Position numbers and translations under genes: made by a program. The notes under the pieces are model-generated. The model had not been told where the DNA came from and ran no database searches. It saw only the letters and a list, made by a program, of their open reading frames with translations. From positions 138,697,456 through 138,761,455 of the forward strand of contig OX424576.1 of the NCBI GenBank assembly GCA_949152435.1: a stretch of 64,000 bases of DNA. The letters run 5' to 3'. Origin of the DNA: Gastracanthus pulcherrimus. Taxonomy: Eukaryota > Arthropoda > Insecta > Hymenoptera > Pteromalidae. Below are positions 1-11,504 of this stretch, piece by piece; the stretch's first letter is position 1; each line of letters opens with the position of its first letter.

Positions 1-420
1 GCGAGCCACTGCAAATTTACGTCCCTCGTAGAGGCGAGGTTTGTGAGAAACACCAGCAGCACCAGCAGCACGGAGGAAGAGACGAAATGGTCTACAGCTA
101 GAGCTACAGCTGCAGCTACGAGTTTCATCTGCAGCTTCAGCTTCACTCCGCCGATACAAGTGCGAGATTGCCGCGGAGGGGCCGTAGTGGCAGCTCACAG
201 GTGTCCCTAGCAGGCTTCACGCAATATCGCGCGTCAATTTATATACGCGAGCGAGCAGTTAAGAGAAGGCGCGCGCGCGCGAGCGGTAATCATTGCTCGC
301 CTCTGCGTACGTGCACGAGAGGAAAAAGAGGAGGAAATTCGTTGCTTAGAGGTTGCGGGGAGTAATTTGATTCGATGAGCGTTAATTGTTTTTGTTTTGT
401 GAAGTTGTCGAGCGAGATGT
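1..420. other. GC-richer, CpG-containing island (no gene)
   Basis: This stretch is clearly richer in G+C than the AT-rich DNA after it. It holds CAG/CAGCTA-type short repeats (about 45-155) and a GCGCGCGCGC run near 270-280. No convincing coding frame is present; the 65-codon frame at 168-365 resembles nothing I recognise. It could be a promoter-proximal or enhancer region of a gene outside the window, which is inference only. Confidence 0.4.
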
Positions 421-2040
421 AAGGGTGTGCAAATGGTGAGGTGGAAATAAGTGGTTGAGAGGGTGATGGAGATTTAGTTGTGCTGGAAGGGGTGATGGAA
501 AATTTGTACCAGTAATGGATGGTGTTGAAAGTGAATTGAACGACAGCAGTTTTGCGGAAAAGAGTACTGGTATTTGGTTTAGTGCGTTTAAAAGTCTATT
601 TTAATATTGTCCTATTTAATACAAGAAATGATGACGGCACGATAATTGTCGATGTGATTGGTTAGGAATTTCAACATGAAAATCAAATACAGTATAAATT
701 AGTAGTTATATACATTAATTTTGAAGTAGTTGTATTATACTTGTTAGGAAATTTGAACTGATCTGTTTAAATTCAGTAGTAATAATCAGGTACGGTAAGA
801 CTAATAATTTAATTTCCCGTATACTTGCAGAACTTCTAGTCTATTTGCTATGTTTCACTTTGTTTTATTAGTTTTAAAAACGCACAGTTTATTATTTATT
901 TCACTTCATGTATTTACAAATATATGAAAGATTTAAAATAAATTAAAACTAATTAAATAAAAAAATAATAAAGAAATGATAAATAATAAAATTAATAAAT
1001 GTATGTAAATTGGCATATCCAGTTGAAAAAATAAAAATAAAATAAATGTTATTTACTAACAATCGTTAGATGATGTCAATTCACTTATTAAAAATGAGTT
1101 ATTAACATAATATGTGCGTGTCTTATTACTTGAGAAGATGGACTAGTATTCAAAAAAGAGGACTGATTGGATAAAAGCGATAAATATCGAACGACAAAAG
1201 CAAGAACATTTAAAATATACCCAATAACAATAATAATATTGTTGACATTGTTTAATAACTTGTGTTGGTGTGTTAATATGTTAATGTGTTTCTATGTGTA
1301 CCTATGCGTAAGTATATAATTATTGCTGTATTAATCTGCATGAGTGTTTGCATATATTTTAGTGCGTATGTACATATGTACCTGTGCTATGTTTGTTAGT
1401 ACGGACGTGTGTGTATGTTGGTGTGTGGGTATAAGTATTACGGTCTGTATCCGTATTAGTAGGTTTATGTGTGTTAGTTTTATGTATGCGTTTTAGTGCG
1501 CATGCATATATTATTGTATGGATATAGGTGTTAAGGTATGAAATTCACTGTGAATGTATATTCATATATTTAGCTAATGTATGTTCATATGTTGGTATGA
1601 ATATTTAAGTTGCTATATGAATTAGTGTGTTAATTTGTATCAAGCCATTCTTAAGATGTGAGAGTACATGCATTAACACGTACACTTTAATACATACATA
1701 GAAACACACATGCAGATATATATATACTAAGTTAACTATTTATAAAGAAAATTGATTCATTAACAGTGAACGATGAAGGTATCAAATCAATATAACAGAA
1801 AAATCGGATCATGAAAATAAAACAGTTGTCAATCTCGAACAGAATAGGTTACAAAGTTGTACTTTATAAATCACAAAAAATTAACTCTCAATGCTAACGA
1901 AATTTTCCGATACTAAGCTTCACAGAATTTGGCACCACTTAAATCCACCTATCCCCTCGATTCATCGTACCACCGATAAAATCAAGAAATACACCCATCG
2001 ATAAAACAACCGAACCGTGCCTCTCGCGCAGCACTCCCCC
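421..2040. other. AT-rich intergenic DNA with a degenerate TG-rich tract
   Basis: No gene seen. From about 1255 to 1620 the DNA is a degenerate tract of TATGTGTGTTAG-like words, with many variants of TGTGTTAGT, TATGTACAT and GTGTATGT. It looks like a decayed (TG)n/(TATG)n microsatellite. The rest is featureless AT-rich sequence. Confidence 0.5.
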
Positions 2041-2370
2041 AACCATCATCCAGGCGCACAAACGTATATAAACATTTTACACCGTGTGTATAATACCGTA
2101 TGAATCCCACATACGTTCGCATTCGCAGACTTCATCGCTAGGTTCGCGCACTGCGCGCACTTAGAAAGCCCTGGCAGTTTCGGCTTTATCGGTCTCCGAA
2201 TGTGCGCGCTTCTCCGCGCTCGCGCTTTAATAGATGAGCTCGGACACGCGATTGCGCGCCCGACTGGCATTTGCAGGGCTATATGCGGTCGTGTGTGCCT
2301 GAAGTATCCGTAGTTCACGATGATGCGTGTAGTTGGGTAGAGAAGAGGACAGAAGCGCATGGGGGAAGAG
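2040..2370. other. GC-richer island
   Basis: A short CpG-rich block with many GCGC and CGCG words in AT-rich DNA. Open frames exist on both strands but show no protein family. It may be regulatory; the function is unknown. Confidence 0.35.
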
Positions 2371-3765
2371 TTTGGGATAAAGCCTGTGTATTCGGTTTTG
2401 CGATGCTAACAGTTGAAATGGTAGGAATGTGCGGGAACTTATTTAGTATTAGTTCATTGGAGTTGTGGATGATGCTGAAAATGTGTGTGTTTTAAGAGCA
2501 AGAAATCAACATATTCACCACTTTGGTTTTTATTGGATTACTAACGAATTTTGAACATTTTCTAATTGATTATTGGTGTTAGTAGCTGTGGCATCTTATC
2601 AGTGAGTGAACATCAGTTTCCGATATAAGGTTTTATTTGCATCTGAATATCTTTCAAATTTGGATCATAAATGGACAAATTAGTAAAAAGTTATATTTTT
2701 AAAAGTAAGTGTATTGAATTAGGTGTTATTACAGCAATAATCAGGTATTTGAATTTCCGAATACAATAAAATTAGTAAAGTATAAACTGTCAGTAATAAG
2801 AGGACCAATAATTACTCAAATTACAGTAACAAATTTTCATTAACAGAACACCTTTTATTTTAAAATACATTTTGAGTAATAAAATGATTATCTCAAGTTA
2901 CTTATAATCAGAAACATATGTATGAGCGTAAAATACAATCTAAAATCACGAAAGCTACTTAAAATTATATGTACCCAAATCATTAACGATTATCGATAAC
3001 TTATAAAACTGCAATTATCATGAGCATTAAAAGCTTTTGATAAAGGAATTACCTCTTAACTACTCTCACTTCTACTGTTCATACAATAATAAATGAGAGA
3101 TGCTCGTTTTCGACGTCCGAGCACGACAGATTGTCATCGTGAAATTCCAGAAATCGTATAAAGCAAAACGACGAGCTAGTTCAGGGAGCAAATGGAGAAA
3201 ATGAACGAGAGAGTATAGTATAGCAAAGAGAGAAGAAAAGAGAAAAACAATGACCCTCTTAGAATTAATTAACGGATCTATCGAAATGACAGGAGTTATG
3301 GATCGTGCCGTCGCACGCGCCTCTCCTGGGGTCTGAAGAGCGTATATAAGAGATCAAGAGAGGGAGAGAGAGAGAAGTATTTGATTAAATTAGGTAATTT
3401 TACTTCGTTGTGGAAAGTGATGGGGAAAAATTGCTGAGAAATAATAATTGAAAGTGTATAGAGGGAAGAACCGAGCGTGGGTTATTGTGAAAAATTAACT
3501 TATTAGCGCTGGAGTACCCCCAAAGGTTTCTTTTCATTTTTAATACGCATGTCTTGTTATTTATATATTCGTATAGAAGAATTTCTTACTCTGTCTAATT
3601 AATAATAAAAATATGATTTTATATTATTTGGATGAGATGTAAAAATAGATATAAATAAAGAACTTGAAGAATTAATATGGACATTAAAACAGATTCTAAT
3701 TGAGCTATTTATATTTAGAATTTACAATTGTATGGAAAACGCATGTCTTTGAAAAAATATAAATA
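2371..3765. other. AT-rich intergenic DNA, nothing recognised
   Basis: No coding, RNA or repeat feature is supported. A purine-rich stretch (about 3180-3375) ends in a short GA run. A small GCTCG...CGAGC inverted repeat lies near 3102-3124. Confidence 0.4.
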
Positions 3766-4150
3766 TACCCTGGTAGACAATTGTCCAACCAAAGGGGCCT
3801 GTCTCCTAATTATTGATCAATTTTTTTGGTCAACGCATAATGACAATATTGATCAACGGTTGGTGAACTGTGCAAATATAAATCATTACAAATATTTTCA
3901 TTTTCCCTTTACCTGTATCATAATTGAACATTTGGAACATACAATAACGATAAAAAAACAAAAATACAAATACGTATAAAATGATTTTATTGCGAAAAGA
4001 ATAACCTATAAAATGCATAGCAGGTTAGGTAAACAGAGCATAATTCGCACACACGCGGAAAACGGAGCAAAGCGTCTAACAGAAAAGTTGTGTAACGTCT
4101 TATAATCTTTGTTGTCTGCTTTTCTGATATTTTTGCATACTTTATACAAC

Positions 4151-4348
4151 ATGAATTGCAGTAAGAAGCGTTCTAAAGAATATCGACAGAGGAAAACGGT
4201 TAGGAAATTAGAAGAGAAAGTTCTTGAAGCTAGCGAATTTGTTGATCATTCAGCAAAGTTAAATAGTGAATTACAAATTGATTCAACAAGTGTTCTTATG
4301 TATCTACTCCCACAAACCTTAACAATAAATATAACAACATTTGAATAA
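4151..4348 (+). CDS. Small basic ORF inside the TIR element, function unknown
   Basis: A 65-codon frame starting at the second ATG (4151). An in-frame upstream ATG at 4109 would add 14 hydrophobic residues. The N-terminus is very basic (KKRSKEYRQRK) and is followed by a helical, charged stretch. Such basic leaders occur at the start of some transposon-encoded DNA-binding proteins, but no domain can be named. Two AATAAA-like signals lie at or just after the stop (about 4345-4365). It could be an exon, a relic of the element's own gene, or chance. Confidence 0.25.
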   Translation: MNCSKKRSKEYRQRKTVRKLEEKVLEASEFVDHSAKLNSELQIDSTSVLMYLLPQTLTINITTFE

Positions 4349-5159
4349 ATTATGTGCTAAATAAATGTGTATTTTATAATGTTTACGTAACCCTATTCCA
4401 ATATATTTTTAATTAAATAAACTTTTATTTATCATTTGACTTTAAAAAGCGTACATCAATTTAATAATTTATTTATTAATTCATTTAATAATTGACTTTG
4501 ATGTATTCATATTTAATATTTTACCCTCAGAATCTGAGAATATTATATTTATTATAACCTACTTTTATAAAGTAATGTTCTTTTCTGTATTTGATTTTGC
4601 AACTTTGTAACGATGAGTTAACCTCATCTAGGAGTTGTGAGACCGTAAAGTAGGTGAGGAGGCTTAAGCTTAAGTCAGGCCTTAAGGGGTGTATGACCGT
4701 CTGAATGAGAATCAAGGATCCAGCTGGGTAGGCGGGAAGACAACTGTACGCCTGGTTGGAGACTTGAAGTGAATGAGGGAAGTTTCCCTATAAACGGGCT
4801 TTCCATGAAAGGTGTACGAATGGGGTGCAAATGAAGGGTGAAGGAGCCTAGCCAAAACGGGTATTGCTGGATCCCTAAACATTTTACCTGCCCGTCCTTG
4901 ATGGGAGAGCGAGGGTAACGACTCGCTTTAGCAACAAAGGAACAACTCTCGATTGCGGTGTGGTAGATCACAATGGTTAAATTACCACCCAATCCAAGGT
5001 GTGAGGTACCGTGCCCAGGGATGCATGGCACAGGGGGAGCTGTATCGATAACGGTTCCTTCGGGACACCGGTCTGAATCCCGTCGTATTATAAGCCTTAC
5101 CCGACAGAGCGGCTCCTGACGGGCGGACCGTTTATTTCCGCACTACTCGTGGGATTTAT

Positions 5160-5959
5160 ATGGAAAAGGACCAAACAAAAGAAATTGTGAACGAGATACA
5201 GATAGATCGGGCTCAAGACCCGATCCTCGAAAACTCGGAGAAAACCCTCCAGGGAATTCCGACAACGGAGGTAGTTGGAAAGAAGCCCCAGGAAGAGACG
5301 GGTTTGAACCGATATCTGAGTGGGGCTCAAAGGAGAAAACTCCTGAAGCAACGAGCGATAGAGGAGGGCCGACCCTTGCCCGTATTCGGGGCAAACAGAC
5401 AGCAGGGGAAGAGGGAAAAGAAGACGGCCACCGCACTCGCTTAACCTTCAACTCCTGTCCCTGGAACCTCGGGGGGCAAGAGAATGGCATCGTCCAGCCT
5501 GGAGGCGCCGAGCAGGCTTCGAGACTGCTTAAGCGTCCAAAGGAGAGTGGGAGCTTCGCGGCGGCGCCATCAAACCTGCTGAGGGTCACCCTCACTTCTG
5601 AGGAGTACCTTGGAAGGGAGATGCCTGCTGACGTGATAGGAAAGTTCAAGGAAGCTGTTGTCAACCAAGTCCTGAAGATAGAAGAGGGGGACTTTATACC
5701 CCGAGTCAAGGAAACTATCCCTAGAAAAGGCACCCTTGTCTTCGTTTGCGAGGACAAGAAAACAACGACCTCGATAGAAGGGGATGCAGAGAAACTGGAC
5801 CTAGGGGACCCAAACCTGAAGGCCAGAGTGGTAAGGGTGGAGAAGCTGAGGATTATCAAGGTGATGACTCGACTCCCCAAGGGGGTTAAAACTGCACCGG
5901 ACTTCCTGAAGCTGGTCCGGCAGCAGAATGGGGTGCTTGACACGGCGAGGGGAAAGTGA
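5160..5959 (+). pseudogene. Gag-like ORF1 of the LOA/R1-like element (frameshifted)
   Basis: The first part (5160-5444) carries a charged segment with LSGAQRRKLLKQRAIEEG. This resembles the basic LSGxQRRK segment that precedes a DUF4780-like region in many arthropod non-LTR ORF1 proteins. The second part is in another frame, open from before 5444 to 5959. It reads NLLRVTLTSEEYLG, then a DUF4780-like stretch with KGTLVFVCEDKKTT and RIIKVMTRLPKG. One frameshift near 5400-5440 separates the two. The ORF probably encoded an RNA-binding particle protein. A 285-codon antisense frame over 5143-6000 is a shadow. The DUF4780 assignment is from memory. Confidence 0.65.
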
Positions 5960-6004
5960 CGACGTCTCAAGAGGAAGCGCAACATCAGGTGGTACATCAA
6001 TAAT

Positions 6005-6578
6005 GGTGGCCACCAAGATACGCTTCTCTCAATTTAACTTGCACAATAGCAAACGCGCCTGTAGTTTTAGTAAGGAGCACGGAAAAGGTGCATACAAACA
6101 CAGCCCGAATCGCATTAATACAGGAACCTTGGGCATGGAGGGGACGTATTGAGGGGCTAAACATAAGCAGAGAACTGTTTGTAGGAACAAATAATTGAAA
6201 TGCACGCGCGTGAATCTGTATCAAGGGTATTAACGATTTTATGTTACAGGAACTGAGCTCTAGGGATTACACGATAGTCAGAGTGGATATCAAGAACGAG
6301 GAAGGCCGAGGGAGAACAATCGTGATCATTTCAGCATACCTTCCTCACGACGAAGAAATACTAACAACAGGTATGAGGAAAGTAATAGAATACTAAAGAG
6401 ATAAAAAAACTCGACTTAATCATCGACTGTGACGCCAATGCTCACCACGAAGTATGGGACAGTACAGATATCAACGAGAGGGGTAAAACTCTGCTGGAAT
6501 ACATTACTAGTACACAAATGGACATAATGAATCAGGGTGATGAGCCGACTTTTGTTACGTATACCTGGGAGAACTAGG
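6005..6578 (+). pseudogene. Endonuclease (APE-type) remnant of the LOA/R1-like element
   Basis: Broken pieces in different frames match the expected endonuclease order. They are an N-terminal IRFSQFNLHNSKRA (QxNLxxxK style, near 6015), IVIISAYLPHDEEI near 6330-6360, CDANAHHEVWDSTDINERG near 6428-6482 (the GCDANAHH catalytic region with the first residue changed) and GDEPTFVTYTWEN followed by a stop at about 6576-6578. The C-terminal part of the domain, including the SDH motif, and the linker to RT are absent, so an internal deletion joins this directly to the RT frame. Confidence 0.7.
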
Positions 6579-6589
6579 ACACGGGGAAA

Positions 6590-7559
6590 TGCGGATTGGG
6601 CGTTGGCGGCACAGATCGTCACACCAGAAAGAGTCAAATGGGCGATCAACACCTTCGAACCGTACAAAACACCGGGGCCGGACGGCATTTTCCCCAAACT
6701 TTTGCAGGAAGGGTGCGATGCTGTACTGAGACAGGTCACGGGGATCTTTAGAGGGAGTATCGCCATTGGATATATTCCAGGAAGCTGGAAAGGTACACGG
6801 GTTTTGTTCATACCGAAACCCGGAAAAAAGAGTTACACGTCTGTGAAGGATTTTAAACCTATTAGCCTCACCTCCTTCATGCTGAAAACGCTGGAGAGTC
6901 TGGTGGACAGGGACATAAGGGAAACGATCTTGGGAAGTTCACCATTATACCAGGAACAACATTCATATTCGGTGGATAAGTCCACGGAACCGGCTTTACA
7001 CTCTGTTGTAGGATATATTGAAAAGGAAATAATACTTGGCGCCTTTGTCGACATAGAAGGAGCTTTTACCAGCACTACTAGGAAAACCATTGACACAGCC
7101 CTGGTGAAGCATGGTATACTGCTGGCCATCAGAAACTGGATAGCGGGAATGCTGAGCATTAGGGACATTTATTGTGAATCGAAGGGGAAAACGATAAAGG
7201 GGAAGGTCAACGAGGGATGTCCGCAGGGGAGTTGGGTAATATCACCTCTCTTGTGGTCATTCCTAGCTGACGAACTCCTACGCATACTTTACAGGGAAGG
7301 AATCTTTGCTATCGGCTATGCGGATGACTTTGCCATACTCATCAAGGGTAAGTATGAGGAAGTTTTACCTAATCTCGCTCAAAGAGCACTGAGCAAGGTT
7401 AAGAAGTGGTGTCAGACGGTATCTCTGGGGGTAAATCCAGAAAAAACAGAGATTGTAGTCTTCACCACTAAATATAAAACTAAAATCAACAGAAAGTTTA
7501 ACTTCTACGGGAAAGAAATCCTGTATGCAGAAGGAGTTAAATACCTAGGATATATCTAG
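6590..7559 (+). pseudogene. Reverse transcriptase of the LOA/R1-like element
   Basis: The longest surviving frame of the element runs 6537-7559; its first 18 or so codons overlap endonuclease sequence in another frame. RT motifs in order are KTPGPDGIFP (motif 1), DFKPISLTSFMLKTLE (motif 2), GAFVDIEGAF with the first catalytic Asp (near 7050), GCPQGSWVISPLLW, GYADDFAIL with the catalytic YADD box (near 7317-7330), and VNPEKTEIVVF, ending in VKYLGYI before a TAG stop at 7557. The usual R[AP]G motif in the fingers is altered to YSVDKSTE. The frame is fairly well kept but is cut before the thumb/RNase H-like tail. Confidence 0.85.
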
Positions 7560-8025
7560 ATGAGAAACTTACCTGAAAGTAGCATGCTAAACAGCAATGC
7601 GGAAAGGTGCTAAACATATTTATGCAGTGTAGAGCGGCTATTGGCACAGGATGTGGGCTAGAACCCCAGAAGGCCTTATGAATATATGAGGCGATACTGA
7701 AATCGAAGCTCACCTACGCAGCAGTAATATGGTGGAAAGCAACCGAAAATAAAACCACAAAGAGAAGCCTGGACCATGTACAGGCGGTCATATTGAGGGG
7801 AATTTTCGGGTTGCGAAGAAGCACCCCACAGCCGCTGTCAGGATGTTGCTGGGCATGGATGGCCTTGACCTAAATATTAAGGAGGCGGCCGCAAGGTCGG
7901 CATACAGACTGATGTGCGGCGGAGGGTGGTCAGAGAATGGAAACGGACATACTACAATCCGGAGAGAAATGCTGGGTGAATCAATATTTGGAAAGCCTCA
8001 GGGTAGAATTAATAAAATCTTTCAA
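7560..8025 (+). pseudogene. Decayed post-RT tail of the LOA/R1-like element
   Basis: Several frames contain pieces typical of the region after RT in this group: a segment ending LTYAAVIWWKA near 7705-7740, LRGIFGLRRSTP near 7795-7830, then MLLGMDGLDLNIKEAAARSAYR (7843 onward), close to the usual TTPTAALEVLLGLPPL...ARAAAYR pattern. There are frameshifts between the pieces. The last frame continues without a stop into the minisatellite, adding KFG repeats. Confidence 0.65.
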
Positions 8026-8029
8026 TTCG

Positions 8030-8722
8030 GAAAAATTGGAAATTTTGGAAATTTTGGAAAATTTGGAAAATTTAGAAAATTTGGAAAATTTAGAAAATTT
8101 GGAAAATTTAGAAAATTTGGAAATTTAGAAAATTTGGAAATTTAGAAAATTTGGAAAATTTAGAAAATTTGGAAAATTTAGAAAATTTGGAAAATTTAGA
8201 AAATTTGGAAAATTTAGAAAATTTGGAAAATTTAGAAAATTTGGAAAATTTAGAAAATTTGGAAAATTTAGAAAATTTGGAAAATTTAGAAAATTTGGAA
8301 AATTTGGAAAATTTGGAAAAATTGGAAAATTTGGAAAAATTGGAAAATTTGGAAAAATTGGAAAAATTGGAAAAATTGGAAAATTTGAAAAAATTGGAAA
8401 ATTTGGAAAATTTGGAAAAATGGGAAAATTTGGAAAAATGGGAAAATTTGGAAAAATGGGAAAATTTGGAAAAATGGGAAAATTTGGAAAAATGGGAAAA
8501 TTTGGAAAAATGGGAAAAATTGGAAAATTTGGAAAATTTGGAAAATTTGGAAAATTTGGAAAATTTGGAAAATTTGGAAAAATTGGAAAATTTGGAAAAT
8601 TTGGAAAATTTGGAAAATTTGGAAAATTTGGAAAATTTGGAAAATTTGGAAAATTTAGAAAATTTGGAAAATTTAGAAAATTTAGAAAATTTGGAAAATT
8701 CAGAAAATTTGGAAAATTTTTG
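8030..8722. repeat. 9-bp A-tract minisatellite (GGAAAATTT family)
   Basis: About 690 bp of head-to-tail 9-bp units GGAAAATTT with point variants. Higher-order pairs dominate locally: GGAAAATTT + AGAAAATTT over about 8050-8310, units with GGAAAAATT at 8310-8400, GGAAAAATG + GGAAAATTT at 8400-8520, plain GGAAAATTT at 8520-8650, then mixed units. The unit length is a multiple of three and contains no stop on either strand, so long frames run through it in several phases (NLE, KFG, FSK, FPN repeats). They are not evidence of genes. The array lies between retrotransposon debris and the right part of the 3768-9046 element. Confidence 0.97.
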
Positions 8723-9046
8723 ATAATTTGTTCCCTGTTTACACCGATTTGAAGAACAGCAGCAGTAAACACCCGCTCTAGAGGCATACAAGAAACACAA
8801 AATCAATACATATATGACAAAAAATACGGCGTGGGCCTTGGAGGAAAAGTATTTTTTTGCCCTTGTGTGATTGATGTGCAAAAACCACATGCGGGCCAAA
8901 TAAAGACTACTTTTCACCCTAGGTATGCAAGATATTATTCCGTGACGAAATAAGCGGGATTTTTGACCAACCGATGGCTGAATTTGGCCAAATCGTTGCG
9001 ATTTGGTAAACACTTGGCGAACGGTTGGTTACCATTTCTACCAGGG
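8723..9046. other. Right flank of the TIR element
   Basis: Unique sequence between the minisatellite and the right terminus. The last about 120 bp contain TTGACCAACCG, ATTTGGCCAAATC, TTGGTAAAC and ACGGTTGGTTACC, repeated TTGG/CCAA words in both orientations that echo the left end of the element. No gene seen. Confidence 0.45.
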
Positions 9047-9048
9047 TA

Positions 9049-9530
9049 GAGGATAATTATTTATCTGAAATTTAAGATAATATTTTTAATTTTTAATAAA
9101 GGGTATAAAAAGTTCACTGCAGTATATTTTAAGCTCAAATAATATGCAACGCTACTATGATAAATAAAGTAACTTGTTTCCTATATAAACCAAAATACTA
9201 AAATTAATAATAATTGGCATTATTTAATGGATTATATTACGAAATTAGACCTCAATGAATAAGTAATTTGTCCACTTTGCACCCCATGAACTTAAATTAA
9301 AAACTGACTAAAAGTGTTAAATATTTTGCAATTGACATATGTCAATCAAGCATAGAGTTCATTAATTATTTGTTAATTTCTATGCCACATCATATTTTAT
9401 CATGACTCATTAAATAAACTTAATAACTGCAAACTGTCGAATAACATTGCAAAAAACATCTCCGTACACGAAGAACAAAACACAAGCATACCAGTCCATC
9501 AAAAATTCACAATTCGTAGTTCAAAGCCTC
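9049..9530. other. AT-rich intergenic DNA, nothing recognised
   Basis: No feature supported. The sequence is AT-rich with scattered TTAATTA words. Confidence 0.4.
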
Positions 9531-9990
9531 CACCTAGCTCACAAAATATGAATGACATACACGCACACACGCGACGGAACAGCAAGCCCAACCAAACCAG
9601 CGACCTGCACTTTCCAACAATCCCAAGCAGCAGCGGCAGCACAAACAAAGCTCGCCCTTTGCATTTCGTTAATAACGACAACAACCGCATTAGAAAGCGC
9701 GCGCATGCTAACAGCGCCGGCGGAGGCGAGAGTGGAAGCGGCTTACTGCTACGGCCTAATAGGGAGACGCGCGTCCTGCACAAGCGGAATAGCCGAGTGC
9801 GTACCGCAAAGCGCCGAGACAACCGCGCCTTTGTACCCGCCAGCACACCCCAACTCCCCATAAATAGGCGCTCCGATTATCCCGACGTAGGCTCGATTCA
9901 TAATGCAGGAAAAACGGAGCGTAATAACGATTGTACTAGTTGCTGGCAGGTAGTGTACGTTGCAGGAGCAAAGCCTAATTCGAGGATTCT
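9530..9990. other. GC-richer island
   Basis: A G+C- and CpG-richer block with CAGCAGCGGCAGC and GCGCGC stretches. Overlapping frames on both strands (for example 9548-10027 plus) encode no family I recognise. The composition resembles the other islands in the window. It may be regulatory or an unrecognised exon. Confidence 0.35.
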
Positions 9991-11504
9991 GGGTGTATTT
10001 TTTTATGTGTACATACATCGTACATAGTCACGAGTACAGATCATCTTTTTTACAAGAAAATATACAGAACGATAATACTAGATACAAGAAGTATTTGGAT
10101 GATTCTATATCTAGATATTGTTGTATGTAGATGCATAAATAAGAATAGAAGTAAACGTATTACCATATAAAAGTATCTCAATAGTATATCTGAAAAATAT
10201 ATTTGAAAAAATGAAGATCATAAGTATGTACAAAAATTCTTTCCGGATGTTTCAATGGCGGAGATCGGGCTTGCAATATGCTACCTGGGTTATGTCGTTT
10301 CTACAGCTAGTGATAAAGTGAGAGCCTGTTAAATTGGACTATAGTGTAGTTGGTCAAGATTCACTAAAGTTCGGTATGAAGTCAGCAACTATTATAAAGG
10401 GCATTAAATTATTAAATATTTGTTATTGAAGACTATGAAATAAATTGTGTAAAAACATAGATTATTTGTTTTTTAGTCAAAGATATTGCAAAATATCAGA
10501 CAAATAAAAGCAACATACGTTTCGTAAATACGGTATTTATTGTCAATAATCATGCAAACAGTCGATTAACTTTACTTTCTCAAAGAGAAAGCTTTTTCAG
10601 GAAAAGACAGATTAATTGCTGTGTGTAGACGGCACGCATTCATTTTTCTAATACATTAAAGCTCGATTTAACAGTCTCTTGCTAAAAAATACGCATGTAT
10701 TAATATGCATGTATTTTAGATATCTATTTCCCATAACTGATGGCGAAAAATCACTTTATAAAATTATTATAAGCTGCGTCGTAAATCGACGTTGATAATA
10801 TTACTATTTGTCTGTACATTTGCCGATAAATTAAAATTTAATTGCGACTTTCCCTTACGGCCATTCGTAGTTCTTTTGGCCGTAGCTTTTAATTACCTAA
10901 TCTGGTAGGTCCAGGTTACACCAGTCCAGTTACACCAGAATCGCATCAAAATTTAAAATTAAACTCGTTATAAAATACATTGCAGAAGAATTGTGGCATT
11001 ACGGTAGAAAAGTGAGAAGCTTTAATCATGCGAATTTTCTACTGATGGTAATGTTTAATTACACAAATTCTCGTTTCCACTTCCCTTGTTATTATATTGT
11101 TGCATTAATAACAATCATTAGATGATTATTGCAAATCTACCACGATTCTGGTGCAAAGTGTCTGATGCAATAGTCTGTCAGATACAGTAAAAGTATTAAG
11201 CAGATCTCGTATGCCCTGAGCAATAGGACATGCGGAAGATTACACTTCTTGGGAATGTTGAAAATCAAGTTTTAAAAACAAATTGTAAGTAATAAAACAT
11301 GTGTTTTCCAATATGAAAAATGTACGATTTTAGTACTATTTAGTACATCTTTTAAATCAAACAAAATAGATTTCAAAATTCATAATCATAACTTATATTT
11401 TTAGAATTTACAACGTCACCCGTACACTTGTTTATAATTTAACATGTGCATTTTCAATTTTATATTTTAAATACTACACTGAGACTAGATCGTTATTTTT
11501 CAAC
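9991..11504. other. AT-rich intergenic DNA
   Basis: No gene seen. A small direct repeat of CCAGTTACACCAG-like words occurs at about 10905-10945. Confidence 0.4.

Larger units (their letters stand above)
4660..8025 (+). mobile_element. Degenerate LOA/R1-like non-LTR retrotransposon
   Basis: The order is a 5' leader (about 4660-5160), a gag-like ORF (5160-5959, frameshifted), an apurinic-type endonuclease remnant (about 6005-6578), reverse transcriptase (about 6590-7559) and a decayed post-RT region to about 8020. The series of protein similarities on one strand supports a single element. It is inactive: frameshifts and stops break every part, and the linker between endonuclease and RT is missing. 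The 3' end is not seen, because the sequence passes straight into the minisatellite at 8030. The clade is inferred from remembered motif style and needs a profile search. Confidence 0.85.
3768..9046. mobile_element. Putative TIR-bounded composite element (5.3 kb)
   Basis: The left end (3768) begins CCCTGGTAGACAATTG. The right end, read on the minus strand from 9046, begins CCCTGGTAGAAATGG. Both ends are flanked by TA (3766-3767 and 9047-9048), as expected for a 2-bp target duplication. Subterminal words such as TTGGTCAAC, CAACGGTTGG and CCAACCGTT occur in both orientations near both ends. Inside are a short basic ORF, a degenerate non-LTR retrotransposon and a 9-bp minisatellite, so the element, if real, has been invaded. 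No transposase was recognised. The perfect TIR is only about 10 bp, so a chance pairing of two related solo ends is possible. Confidence 0.5.

Noticed and set aside
5143..6000. 285-codon frame on the minus strand
   Set aside because: It lies antisense to the retrotransposon gag-like ORF, whose plus-strand reading has family-like motifs. The minus frame has none.
8108..9013. 301-codon minus frame and several other long frames over the minisatellite
   Set aside because: The 9-bp unit contains no stop codon on either strand, so long frames arise automatically. The unique part has no recognisable domain.
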